The translations under genes were made by a program, and so were the position numbers. The notes beneath the pieces were generated by a model. That model searched no databases. It had not been told where the DNA came from and worked only from the letters and a program-made list of their open reading frames with translations. Source: Planctomycetota bacterium (GTDB lineage: Bacteria; Planctomycetota; UBA1135; GCA-002686595). From it: a stretch of 64,000 nt of DNA. Where the stretch lies: NCBI GenBank assembly GCA_020638835.1, contig JACKHV010000001.1, positions 806,001 through 870,000 of the forward strand, in the 5' to 3' direction. This document shows positions 9,985 to 17,912 of this stretch, one piece after another; position 1 is the first letter of the stretch; each line of letters starts with the position of its first letter.

Positions 9985-9990
9985 ATTCTG
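9985..9990 (-). promoter_or_regulatory. Candidate -10 box CAGAAT, leaderless
   Basis: CAGAAT on the minus strand ends 8 nt before the ATG of the GT4 gene. It is a one-mismatch version of the TANNNT pattern seen before many starts in this window. Confidence 0.4.
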
Positions 9991-10024
9991 ACGCAGGTGG
10001 GCGGGGAGCGCGAGGATCCGCCGC

Positions 10025-10969
10025 TCAGCGCGCGTGGAGGGGCGTCGCCTCGAGCTCGCCGGGACGCGTGCGCCAGCGGGCCTGGTGCCAGGCCCACTGC
10101 TCAGGGGTCTCGCGGATCCAGGCCTCGAAGCGCTCGTTGACGCGCGCCATCAAGTCGACGGTCGCGGCCTTCTTGTCCATCGACGCGTCCAGCTCGAGCG
10201 GCTCGTCCACCGACAGGCGGTAGATCGCCGATCCGCGCGGCTTCACGCAGCGCACCGGGATCAGGGGAAGGCGGTGTGCGCGCGCGAGCGCCGCCGGCGC
10301 CGTCATGGTCAGTGCGGGCCGACCGAAGAAGGGAACGAACTCGCCGGCCAGGCGGCGCACTTCGAGGTCGCAGAGCAGTCCGACCGTGCCGCCGGCCTGC
10401 AGCACGCGCAGCACTTCGCGCGGCGACGAGTCCTGCGCGAGCGTCGTCACGCCGTACGCGCGTCGCATGTCGATCAACCAGTCGGCGACGGGGTCGCGCC
10501 GCTTCTTCAGACCGATCACCGCGCCCGCGTAACCGCGCCGTCGCAGCCGCGCGCAGAGCAGTTCCCAGTCGCCGAGGTGTGCCGTGACGATGATCGCGCC
10601 GCGCCCGGCGGCGAGCACTTCATCGATCCGCTCGACGCTGTCGTCCTCCTCGACGAGGTCCTCGATCCAGTCGCCGCCCGTGCCTGCTTCCGGCGGCCGG
10701 CTGCGCGCGAGGCGCAACCAGTGCTCGGCCAGCTCGCGCGCGTGGTGGCGCGCGCCGGCGGCGATGCGCGCGCGTTCGCGCGGAGACAGCTCGTCGCCGT
10801 ACGCGATGCGGAGGTTGTCGAGCGCGCGCCGCTCGAGCGCCGAGAAGCGTGCGAGACCCGCGAAGGGCGCGAGTCCGACGCGGACCAGGCCGGGCGGCAG
10901 TAGCGCCGTGCTCGCCGTCAGCGCACGCAGCGCCCGCGCGCGCACTCGCCGTCGCAGCGGGTCCGTCAC
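10025..10969 (-). CDS. LpxL/HtrB-type lipid A acyltransferase
   Basis: 314 aa from a GTG at 10969 that overlaps the TGA of the upstream kinase gene (GTGA), indicating coupling. It contains the LPLAT motif TAHLGDWELL with H131 and E136 (HX4E), then GYAGAVIGLKKRRDP, GGTVGLLCDLEVRRLAGEFVPFFGRPA and a C-terminal PEQWAWHQARWRTRP, all typical of the LpxL/HtrB family. These inner-membrane enzymes add secondary acyl chains to Kdo2-lipid A. Length is normal for the family (about 300 aa). The acyl chain used cannot be told from sequence by eye. Adjacent to the LPS kinase and glycosyltransferase genes. Confidence 0.92.
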   Translation of the reverse strand: MTDPLRRRVRARALRALTASTALLPPGLVRVGLAPFAGLARFSALERRALDNLRIAYGDELSPRERARIAAGARHHARELAEHWLRLARSRPPEAGTGGDWIEDLVEEDDSVERIDEVLAAGRGAIIVTAHLGDWELLCARLRRRGYAGAVIGLKKRRDPVADWLIDMRRAYGVTTLAQDSSPREVLRVLQAGGTVGLLCDLEVRRLAGEFVPFFGRPALTMTAPAALARAHRLPLIPVRCVKPRGSAIYRLSVDEPLELDASMDKKAATVDLMARVNERFEAWIRETPEQWAWHQARWRTRPGELEATPLHAR

Positions 10970-12141
10970 TTCGCGTGCTCCGCGGAGCGCGGTGCGTCGA
11001 ACCAGGCCGCCGGCGTCGCGCCGTCGGGCGCGGGACGGAAGTTCGCCGGCAAGTCGTGCGCCGGCGAGAGCACCAGGCGCCCGTCCGCGGCGCGCTCGAC
11101 GAGCGGCGGCGCCGGAGTCCACAGTCCGCGGTCGGCGAGCGCGTCGAAGAGGGCCGCGGACTCGCCGTCGCTCGCGCGCAGTTCGCGCGGCCCGCCGGGT
11201 TGCAGCGCTTCCAGCACGGCCAGCGACCGCGCGCGGCACCACGCGATCGTTCGCAGCCCCGGCAGTCCGTGTTCGCCGGCGCGCGCGGCGTTGCGCCATT
11301 GGCGCTCCGCGTCGGGGCCGCTGATCAGTGCCGCGCGCCTGCGCGCCGAAGCGACGTGCGACGGCGTGCTGAGCTCGGAACACACGAGGGAACGCAGCAG
11401 CTCTTCGGGCTCTTCGGCCCGCCGAGCGACGAGCCACGACTCGCCGCCGACTTCCAGCTCTCGCAGCCGACTGCTCGGACGCAGCCAGCGGTCCTGGTGC
11501 ACGAGCACGGAGCGGTGGCGTGCGCGGCGCGCGACGAGCTCGAGCTGCCGCCACTCGCAGTCGTCGGACGCGTCGTGCGTTGCCCCGGTCCCGTCGCGCC
11601 ACGCGCGCCACAGCTCGGCGCGCCACGCGGGCGTCGTGCGTTCGCGGATCGCGGCGAGCAGCCCGGCGAGTTCGTCGAGCGCGGCGCCGCGCGGCAGCGG
11701 CGTGCGGATGCGACCGCGCGAGACGTCGATCAGGAACCACTCGGCGGAGCGCGTCGCGAGCAGGTTGCCCGGGTGCAGGTCGCCGTGCAGGAATCCGTTC
11801 GTGTGGAAGCGCGCGAGGGCCGCGCCCAAGCTCTTCGGGTTCGCGAGCGTCGAGTCCGGGCCGCTCCCGAGCAACTCTTCGAGCGAGCGCGCCTCGGCGA
11901 TGGCGGCGCTATGCACTTCCCAACCGGCGCTCGAGCGCTGCAGCGCGACCAGCCGCGGGACGGCCAGGTCGAGTTCCGCGAGCCGCGCCAGCATGCGTGC
12001 CTCGCGTCGCGCGCGCCGTCCGTCGGTCGCGCGGCGCCAGACGCTGTCGGATCGGAAGCGCTTGATCACGGTCCCGCCGCAGGCCGACAGCCAGACGCTG
12101 CGGTGCAGGCCGCGCTTGAGGAGCTTCTCGCCGGGGAGCAT
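10966..12141 (-). CDS. Lipopolysaccharide kinase (Kdo/WaaP family)
   Basis: 391 aa. The kinase core is residues 1-200: GTVIKRFR (Lys of the ATP site), HGDLHPGNLL with catalytic D121 and N126, and FLIDVSRGRI with metal-binding D139. This matches the KdkA/WaaP/InaA group, which phosphorylates Kdo or heptose of the LPS inner core in the cytoplasm. KdkA/WaaP are usually about 240-270 aa; the extra 190 C-terminal residues contain AERQWRNAARAGEHGLPGLR and LAVLEAL, which resemble the N-lobe of a second kinase but lack a clear catalytic loop. A TATGCT box lies 8 nt before the ATG. It is the first gene of a three-gene minus-strand run with the LpxL-like and GT4 genes. Confidence 0.87.
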   Translation of the reverse strand: MLPGEKLLKRGLHRSVWLSACGGTVIKRFRSDSVWRRATDGRRARREARMLARLAELDLAVPRLVALQRSSAGWEVHSAAIAEARSLEELLGSGPDSTLANPKSLGAALARFHTNGFLHGDLHPGNLLATRSAEWFLIDVSRGRIRTPLPRGAALDELAGLLAAIRERTTPAWRAELWRAWRDGTGATHDASDDCEWRQLELVARRARHRSVLVHQDRWLRPSSRLRELEVGGESWLVARRAEEPEELLRSLVCSELSTPSHVASARRRAALISGPDAERQWRNAARAGEHGLPGLRTIAWCRARSLAVLEALQPGGPRELRASDGESAALFDALADRGLWTPAPPLVERAADGRLVLSPAHDLPANFRPAPDGATPAAWFDAPRSAEHAK

Positions 12142-12149
12142 CGGGAGAG

Positions 12150-12155
12150 AGCATA
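12150..12155 (-). promoter_or_regulatory. -10-like box TATGCT, leaderless spacing
   Basis: TATGCT on the minus strand is 8 nt upstream of the ATG of the LPS kinase. No Shine-Dalgarno can fit between them, so a leaderless mRNA is likely. Confidence 0.55.
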
Positions 12156-12266
12156 CGCGGCGCAGAGAGCTTCGTGGAGGCCGCGGACGACCGCCGACAG
12201 CAGGGATTCACGGCTCGGCAATTGGACTCCACGCGGCCCCGGGGGAGAATCTGCGCCCCCCGGGCC

Positions 12267-13349
12267 ATGCTGCTGAATCGCTACATCCTGAGACAGATCG
12301 CCACGTCGTTCTCGATCGCGGCCGGAGGCATGCTGTTCATCGCGCTGCCCGGCTTGGCGGTGGGGGCGGTGCACAAGCTGGCGGGCGTCGGCACCGCGAC
12401 CGTGCTGCGCTTCCTGCCGATGGCGGCGGCCGAGTTCGTGCCGTTCATGCTCCCGATCGCCTTCCTGTTGTCGGTCGTCGCGACCTACGGGCGGCTGGCC
12501 GCGGAGAACGAGTGGACGGCGATCCGCATGGCGGGCATCAACCCGGCGCGCATGCTGCGCCCCGCGCTCCTGATGGGCGTGGCGGTCTCGAGCTTGATCC
12601 TGTTCATGAACACGGAGTACCTCCCGTGGTTGAAGGTCCGCATCAAGACCTTCCAGCAGGACGCCGTCGTGGACATGGTCAAGAACCTCGCGCCGGGCCG
12701 CACGGAGGTGCAGTTCGAGGACTTCTACCTCTTCGCGCCCTTCCGCGAGGGCGACGTGTTCTTCGACGCCTTCATCGAGCTGCCGCCCTTCGAGGGCCAC
12801 AGCGGGATGACGGTGCTCGCCGACGAAGTCAGCTTCGACTTCACCGACACGCACATGAGCGTGGAGATGCGCGGCGTGCAGGGGGTGCACGACAGCGCCG
12901 AGCTCCACAAGGCATTCATCTCGGTCGCCGTCCCGCTGGACAGCATCGTGCAGACGCAGCCGCAGTTCTTCGTCGATGCGCGGTACCTGAGAACCAAGGA
13001 CCTGCTGATCGCGCTCCGCGACCACGTGACACCGAACGGCGAGACGATCGAGCCGGAGCGCTACCACCGCTACAGCTACGAGTTCCACGACCGCGTCACG
13101 AGCTCTCTGACCTGCCTGATGTTCGTGTTCATCGGGACCGGCACCGGGATCCTGATGCGGCGCGGCACGCAGCTCGCGGCTCTCGCCGTCAGCGTCGGAT
13201 ACGCCGTGATGTACTGGGTGCTCGCGCTGCGTCTCGGCAAGGAACTGATCTTCGACCAGGTCATCCCGACCTGGGCCGGCACCTGGGGACCGCTGCTGAT
13301 CTGCGCGGTCGGCGGCTTCTGGCTGATCCGGAAGGCCTTCCGCCGATGA
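12267..13349 (+). CDS. lptF: LptF/LptG-family LPS export permease (first copy)
   Basis: 360 aa from the ATG at 12267. YjgP/YjgQ fold: three N-terminal TM helices (LNRYILRQIATSFSIAAGG; VLRFLPMAAAEFVPFMLPIAF), a typical ENEWTAIRMAGINPARMLRPAL cytoplasmic coupling region, a periplasmic beta-jellyroll of about 180 residues, and three C-terminal TM helices. With LptB2 this forms the inner-membrane ABC transporter that extracts LPS. Its stop overlaps the start of the second permease gene (ATGA), so the pair is an lptF-lptG operon; which one is F and which G is a guess from order. Divergent from the LPS kinase. Confidence 0.9.
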   Translation: MLLNRYILRQIATSFSIAAGGMLFIALPGLAVGAVHKLAGVGTATVLRFLPMAAAEFVPFMLPIAFLLSVVATYGRLAAENEWTAIRMAGINPARMLRPALLMGVAVSSLILFMNTEYLPWLKVRIKTFQQDAVVDMVKNLAPGRTEVQFEDFYLFAPFREGDVFFDAFIELPPFEGHSGMTVLADEVSFDFTDTHMSVEMRGVQGVHDSAELHKAFISVAVPLDSIVQTQPQFFVDARYLRTKDLLIALRDHVTPNGETIEPERYHRYSYEFHDRVTSSLTCLMFVFIGTGTGILMRRGTQLAALAVSVGYAVMYWVLALRLGKELIFDQVIPTWAGTWGPLLICAVGGFWLIRKAFRR

Positions 13350-14470
13350 TCACCCAGCGCCGCTTCGCCCCGCTCGGGCGCCTCGACCGTTACGTCACGT
13401 CGATCTTCATCAGCTCCTACGCGACGTCGTTGCTCGTCGTGTTGGGCCTGTTCTTCGTGATGGACATGGCCTCGAACCTCGACCGCTACCTGCAGCCCTG
13501 GCCGGACGGGACGAAGGTCGCGACGTCGACGATCCTGCGCTTCTACGCGCTCAACGTCCCGTTCCTGTTCCTGCAGTCGGCGCCCTTCGTCACGCTCACC
13601 GCGGGCATGTTCACCGTCGTGCGCCTGATGAAGACGAACGAGATCGAGGCGTGCCTCGCGGCCGGGATCAGCGCCCGCCGCGCGCTGCTCCCGGTCTTCC
13701 TCGGCGGGCTGGTCGTGGCGTGCTTCGTCTTCGGTCTGCGCGAGTGGATGGCCGTCTCGCTCGTGCCGAAGCGCGACGCGATCCGGTACACGCTGACGCA
13801 GAAGAGCTACGAGCGCGTCTACGAGAAGCTCTGGCTCCGCGACCTGAACGGGTCCGTCGTGCGGCTCGGCGAGTACCGTCCCGCCGCCGGCGATCCACCC
13901 GTCTCGGAGATCCGGGACCTGCGCGCGGTGTTGCGCGACGATCGCGGCACGATCAGCATCGAAGCCGACCGCGCCGTCTGGACGCAGCGAGCCGACGGCC
14001 CCGCGTGGCGCCTCGAGAACGGCGTTCAGAAGATCGTCGGCCAGGAGTCGCGCACGCGCGAGTCGATCGAGTGGCTCGACGGCTTCGAGTTCACCCCCGA
14101 GATGGCGTTGACCTTCCAGCGCAACCTCGAGAACCCGCTCGAGCTGTCCTTCGCCGAAGCGCTCAGCCTCGCGCACCGGGACCCGGACAGCGTCGTCTAC
14201 CAGACCCTGCTCCAGTACCATCTGACCTTCCCGCTGGCGAACCTCGTGCTGCTGTTGATCGGCGTCCCGTTGCTGCTCCGGCACGACCGCGGCAGCGGCG
14301 CGGAGGGCCTCGCCAAGGGCCTGCTGCTCTGCGTCTTCTTCTTCGGCTTCGACTTCGTCTTCCGGAATCTCGGGATCCAGGGCGACCTCGACCCCTTGGT
14401 CGCGAGCTGGGCGCCGGTGATCCTGTTCGGCAGCGTGGGGGTCGTGCTCTACGACTCGATCGCGACCTGA
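13346..14470 (+). CDS. lptG: LptF/LptG-family LPS export permease (second copy)
   Basis: 374 aa; the ATG overlaps the stop of the preceding permease. Same architecture: GRLDRYVTSIFISSYATSL and VPFLFLQSAPFVTLTAGMFT as N-terminal TM helices, MKTNEIEACLAAGISARRALLP as the coupling helix, a large periplasmic domain (about 110-280), and C-terminal helices LTFPLANLVLLLIGVPLLLR and LLLCVFFFGFDFVFRNLG. It would be the partner subunit of the LptB2FG exporter that moves LPS toward the LptC-LptA bridge. No lptB, lptC or lptA is in the window. Confidence 0.9.
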   Translation: MITQRRFAPLGRLDRYVTSIFISSYATSLLVVLGLFFVMDMASNLDRYLQPWPDGTKVATSTILRFYALNVPFLFLQSAPFVTLTAGMFTVVRLMKTNEIEACLAAGISARRALLPVFLGGLVVACFVFGLREWMAVSLVPKRDAIRYTLTQKSYERVYEKLWLRDLNGSVVRLGEYRPAAGDPPVSEIRDLRAVLRDDRGTISIEADRAVWTQRADGPAWRLENGVQKIVGQESRTRESIEWLDGFEFTPEMALTFQRNLENPLELSFAEALSLAHRDPDSVVYQTLLQYHLTFPLANLVLLLIGVPLLLRHDRGSGAEGLAKGLLLCVFFFGFDFVFRNLGIQGDLDPLVASWAPVILFGSVGVVLYDSIAT

Positions 14471-14657
14471 GGGCGCTCCGCGGGGTGCGCCCGGGCGCTC
14501 GTCCGCCTTGGATCGGCGGCCCCCCCGGCGCTATCCTGCCCCGGCGCGGAGGGTCGAGCGGCGCTCCGAACGCCGTCCCGCCGGAATGCCGCCCCGCGGG
14601 GAAGAACCGCGACCGACGCTCGTCCACAGCGCGCCCCGCTCCCCGAGAAGCCCGCCC

Positions 14658-15908
14658 ATGAAGCCCAGACTGCTCACCGTCCTCGCCGCCGCCGGCCTGC
14701 TCGCCGCCTGCCAGAGCACCGAGACCAAGCCCCGCAGCAAGGACCCTGTCGCCGACCTGATCCTGCACGGCGAGTACGCCAAGGCCGTCGAGCTCTCCAA
14801 GAAGGACTACGACGCGCACCCCGGGAAGCAGCGCTACGAGGACCGGTACAAGCAGGCGACGGTGGCCTACCTGATGGAGCAGGGGCGGCGAGCCACCTTC
14901 GAGGACCTCGACGACGAAGCGCTCGTGTTCTTCGAGCAGGCGGCCGAGATCGACCCGCAGGAACCGACGATCCGGGCGTGGATCGATAAGACGCACGAGA
15001 AGCTGTCGGAGCGTTGGCTGGAGCGCGCGCTGCAGCTGCACGCCGCGGGCAACCTCGAGGCCGCGGTCAGCGCTTACGAGGTGGCGCTCCAGCACACGCC
15101 CGGCCACGCCAGCGCCGTGCGCGGCATGGTCGAGGCGACCTTGCAGATCAACTACCGCGCGGGACTCGCGGAAGACTACTACAACCAAGGCGTGCGCACG
15201 CTGCACGACTACTGGCTCGAGCGCTCGCGCCGCAGCTTCGCCGCCGTCGGCAAGTACCAGGAAGAACCGCCGGAGCGCGTCAACAAGCGGCGCGGTCAGG
15301 TCGAGTCCTACCTCGCCGACGAGCGTGCTGCCGTCGCGCTGAGCTTGGAACAACGCGCGCTGTTCGACGCCGCGCGCAACGAGTACCGCCTGTGCCTCAG
15401 CCTCGACGAGAACAACGCGGCGGCCAAGGAAGGCTTCGATCGCATGGATCGCGAGTCGCGCGCCGCCACGCTGCTGCGCGACGCGCAGATGAAGGTCCTG
15501 CGGGGCGAATTCGACAAGGCGCGCGAAGTCGTCGCGCGCGGGATGGAGCTCAGCGACCTGCAGGACGAGCACTTCGAAGGCATCCTGGCGGACATCGACA
15601 CCGCGCGCGTCGAGCACATGTATCAGACGGCGCTCGATCTCGAGAAGGACTACAAGTACCGCCGCGCGATCGCCGCCTACTCGGCGTTGATCGACGAGTT
15701 CGAGTACTACAAGGACGCGCTCGCCCGGAAGGGAACGCTCGAGGACTACATCGAGAAGGCGCCGCGCTACTACGCCGAGGCGGAAGCCGAGCCCGACCCT
15801 GAGATCAAGCTGCGCCTCTTCAAGGCATCGCGCGACATGTGGCCCGAGTACAAGGACGTCGAGGACCGCATCGCGGAACTCGAGCGTCAGCTCAGCGAGC
15901 CGCAGTAG
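14658..15908 (+). CDS. TPR-like lipoprotein
   Basis: 416 aa. Signal peptide with lipobox LLAACQS (Cys18). The rest is a series of helix pairs with TPR spacing, such as AVELSKKDYDAHPGKQRYEDRY, ALQLHAAGNLEAAVSAYEVALQ and ALDLEKDYKYRRAIAAYSAL (given here only as landmarks). There is no enzymatic motif; probably a protein-protein scaffold in the periplasm. A TATCCT box at 14533-14538 could drive it with a leader of about 114 nt. A G/C hairpin just after the lptG stop (near 14472-14495) may separate it from the lpt operon. Confidence 0.75.
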   Translation: MKPRLLTVLAAAGLLAACQSTETKPRSKDPVADLILHGEYAKAVELSKKDYDAHPGKQRYEDRYKQATVAYLMEQGRRATFEDLDDEALVFFEQAAEIDPQEPTIRAWIDKTHEKLSERWLERALQLHAAGNLEAAVSAYEVALQHTPGHASAVRGMVEATLQINYRAGLAEDYYNQGVRTLHDYWLERSRRSFAAVGKYQEEPPERVNKRRGQVESYLADERAAVALSLEQRALFDAARNEYRLCLSLDENNAAAKEGFDRMDRESRAATLLRDAQMKVLRGEFDKAREVVARGMELSDLQDEHFEGILADIDTARVEHMYQTALDLEKDYKYRRAIAAYSALIDEFEYYKDALARKGTLEDYIEKAPRYYAEAEAEPDPEIKLRLFKASRDMWPEYKDVEDRIAELERQLSEPQ

Positions 15909-15911
15909 CGG

Positions 15912-16622
15912 TCACTCGGCCGTGCGGGCGCGTTGCGACTCGCGCGAGGCCAGCCACAAGAGCCAGATCCCCAGCAACGATCCCTCGAGCCAGGGGTGGA
16001 TGCTGACGCGGCTGAAGTCGCCCTTCCAGAGGATCAAGACCTGGTAGAGGTACGGCAGCCATGCCCCGATCGTCAGCGTCCAGCCGATGCGCTTCGTGTT
16101 GACCGGCTCGGGCTCGACCAGGTCCTCCGCCTCGCCCGCGTCCTGCGCGGCGCGGTCCAGCGCGTCCAGCTGCGCGGCGGCTCGGTCGAGCACGCCCTGG
16201 TTGGCGAGCAACGCGCGGCCCTCGACGCTGAAGGCCCACAGGTTCACGGCGAGCGCGACGAGGCCCGCGATCATGTGCACTTCCGGCGGAAGTCCGAAGG
16301 CGCGGTTGCCGAAGCCCAGCACGGCCGCCGTCGCCGTGATCAGTACCGCGACGAGCGCGGCGGGGTAGGCGGCTTTCTTCGCGAAGAACTGATTCAGGTC
16401 GGTGAGCAGTTCATCGCTCAGGTTCCGCGCGCGGATCGCTTCGCGCAGCACTCGGCCCGCGATGATCGAGAACAGGATCACGAGCGAGTGCGTCGCGCCG
16501 GCCGTGATCGCGGCGGACAGACCGAGGTAGAGGTGGTTCTGTGATCCGGCGAGGCCCGCGACGGTGGCGAGCAGCAGGAGGATCGTCGCCAGTCCGGTGA
16601 GGATGGCGAAGTAGTGGATCAT
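15912..16622 (-). CDS. Four-helix integral membrane protein, function unknown
   Basis: 236 aa from the ATG at 16622. I see at least four hydrophobic segments: HYFAILTGLATILLLLATV, SAAITAGATHSLVILFSII, AALVAVLITATAAVLGFG and HMIAGLVALAVNLWAFSV, plus a C-terminal SLLGIWLLWLA. The soluble linker is Asp/Glu/Ala-rich. No catalytic motif was recognised. A TACACT box lies 27 nt before the start with GGAG in between, a conventional leader unlike many neighbours. It converges on the TPR lipoprotein gene. Confidence 0.7.
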   Translation of the reverse strand: MIHYFAILTGLATILLLLATVAGLAGSQNHLYLGLSAAITAGATHSLVILFSIIAGRVLREAIRARNLSDELLTDLNQFFAKKAAYPAALVAVLITATAAVLGFGNRAFGLPPEVHMIAGLVALAVNLWAFSVEGRALLANQGVLDRAAAQLDALDRAAQDAGEAEDLVEPEPVNTKRIGWTLTIGAWLPYLYQVLILWKGDFSRVSIHPWLEGSLLGIWLLWLASRESQRARTAE

Positions 16623-16663
16623 GCGCACAGGGGGGCTCCGTTCCGGCGGAGTGTAGCTCGTCG

Positions 16664-16868
16664 TACCGTGCCGCACGACTTGTTGCGGCCCCTCCACCGC
16701 TTCGCGCCGCACGAATTCGAAGCTGGGGTCAGCCGAGAGCGACCGCTGCGGGGCTCGAAGCGGTAGCCCGCACGCGGTGAGCCGTGCTGCAGCGTCGCGG
16801 TCCCGAGGCCGGGACGCGTGTGCGGCACGAAGCGGTGGTCAGGGCGCAACAAGTCGTGCGGCACGGTA
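16664..16868. repeat. 205-bp inverted-repeat element
   Basis: The outer 23 bp are a perfect inverted repeat: ACCGTGCCGCACGACTTGTT plus GCG at 16665-16687, with its exact complement at 16845-16867, extended by one T/A pair on the outside. Homology continues inwards (CCACCGCTTCG then GCCGCAC) for about 45 bp per arm with a few mismatches. The right arm includes the last codons of the GT9 gene (RAARLVAP then TGA). No target-site duplication is evident. It could be a palindromic element or a very large terminator hairpin between two minus-strand genes. Confidence 0.75.
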
Positions 16869-17891
16869 TGGATCGATTCCCGACATGCAGACGGGGCCCT
16901 GGGGGTGGGAACACGTTCGCGCGAAGCAAGGGGCGCAGTCGGGCTCGAGCTCGGCGCGCAGCACGCGGTGGGGGCTCGCCGGGCCCGGGACCGGCCAGGG
17001 TCCGGTGCGCGCGGCGTCCTGCGGGCCGGAGAGGCAGATCACGGGGAGTCCGACGGCGGCGGCCAGGTGGGCGGGGCCCGAGTCGCTCGCCAGCAGCGTG
17101 CCGCCGCGCTCCGCCGCCGCCGCGAAGAGTCCCGCGAGCTGCGTCAGTCCTCGCTGCTCGACCCAGTGCGCGACACCGGGGACGCGCAGGGACGCGGCGA
17201 GTCGTGCGCCGGTGTCGGACTCCGCGGGGCCCGAGACGATCAGCACGGGAGCGCCGGCGCGCACCAGCTCGGTCGCGCAGTCGGCGACGTGCGATTCCGG
17301 CCACGCGCGCGGATCGCCCGAGCGGCCCAGCGCGAGGATCGACGGCGCGGCTCGCGAGGCGAGGCGCTCGTCGAGCTGCGTCCTGCCTTCCGCGAGCACC
17401 TCCGGCGACACGGCGAGGTGCGGTCCGCTCGGGAGTGGAACTCCGGGCGCCACGTGTTCGGCGAGCGTCAGCATGCGGTCCACCGCGTGCGGTCCGCGGA
17501 CGCAGCGCGGTGCGCGGTCGTTCGCGGAAGTCGCGGCGCTGCGTTCCCGCCAGTCGGCTCGGTGCGAGCCACTGCGCCGCGCGGCTCCGCTCGCCAGCGC
17601 GACCATCGCGCTCTTCCAGTTGCCCTGCGCGTCGATCGCCCAGTCCGCGCCGAAGGCTGCGAGCCGCGCGTGCAGACGGAGCCACGCCGTCGCACCGCCG
17701 CGCCGTTCGAAGGGGATGCACTCGTCGAGTCCCTCGAGGTCCTTCAGCAGTCCGGCGAACTCCGGTTGCACGACCCACGCGATCCGTGCATCCGGGTGCG
17801 CGGCGCGCAGTGCGTGGAACACGGGCAGCGCGTGGATCACGTCGCCGAGGTGCGACAGGCGGACGATCAGGATGCGGGTGGGGGGTGCCAC
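16839..17891 (-). CDS. GT9 heptosyltransferase (WaaC/WaaF-like)
   Basis: 350 aa from a GTG at 17891. The N-terminal RILIVRLSHLGDVIHALPVF and DWAIDAQGNWKSA are classic ADP-heptose:LPS heptosyltransferase motifs. The C-terminal half has SILALGRSGDPRAWPESHVADCA, VLIVSGPAESD, and LLASDSGPAHLAAAVGLPVICLSGPQD, the nucleotide-sugar site. It adds heptose to the inner core in the cytoplasm. The final residues lie in the right arm of the inverted repeat at 16664-16868. Transcribed from a TATCCT box 8 nt before the GTG that overlaps the divergent promoter of the histidine kinase. Confidence 0.93.
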   Translation of the reverse strand: MAPPTRILIVRLSHLGDVIHALPVFHALRAAHPDARIAWVVQPEFAGLLKDLEGLDECIPFERRGGATAWLRLHARLAAFGADWAIDAQGNWKSAMVALASGAARRSGSHRADWRERSAATSANDRAPRCVRGPHAVDRMLTLAEHVAPGVPLPSGPHLAVSPEVLAEGRTQLDERLASRAAPSILALGRSGDPRAWPESHVADCATELVRAGAPVLIVSGPAESDTGARLAASLRVPGVAHWVEQRGLTQLAGLFAAAAERGGTLLASDSGPAHLAAAVGLPVICLSGPQDAARTGPWPVPGPASPHRVLRAELEPDCAPCFARTCSHPQGPVCMSGIDPYRAARLVAP

Positions 17892-17898
17892 GGGCTGC

Positions 17899-17905
17899 TA
17901 GGATA
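17899..17905. promoter_or_regulatory. Overlapping divergent -10 boxes
   Basis: The seven bases TAGGATA contain TAGGAT on the plus strand, 8 nt before the ATG at 17913, and TATCCT on the minus strand, 8 nt before the GTG at 17891. Both start codons lie within 21 bp of each other, so both transcripts must be leaderless or nearly so. Confidence 0.6.
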
Positions 17906-17912
17906 CGCGCGG

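Noticed and set aside
16664..16868. Insertion sequence or MITE with target duplication
   Set aside because: No transposase and no flanking direct repeat could be found, so it is reported only as an inverted-repeat element.
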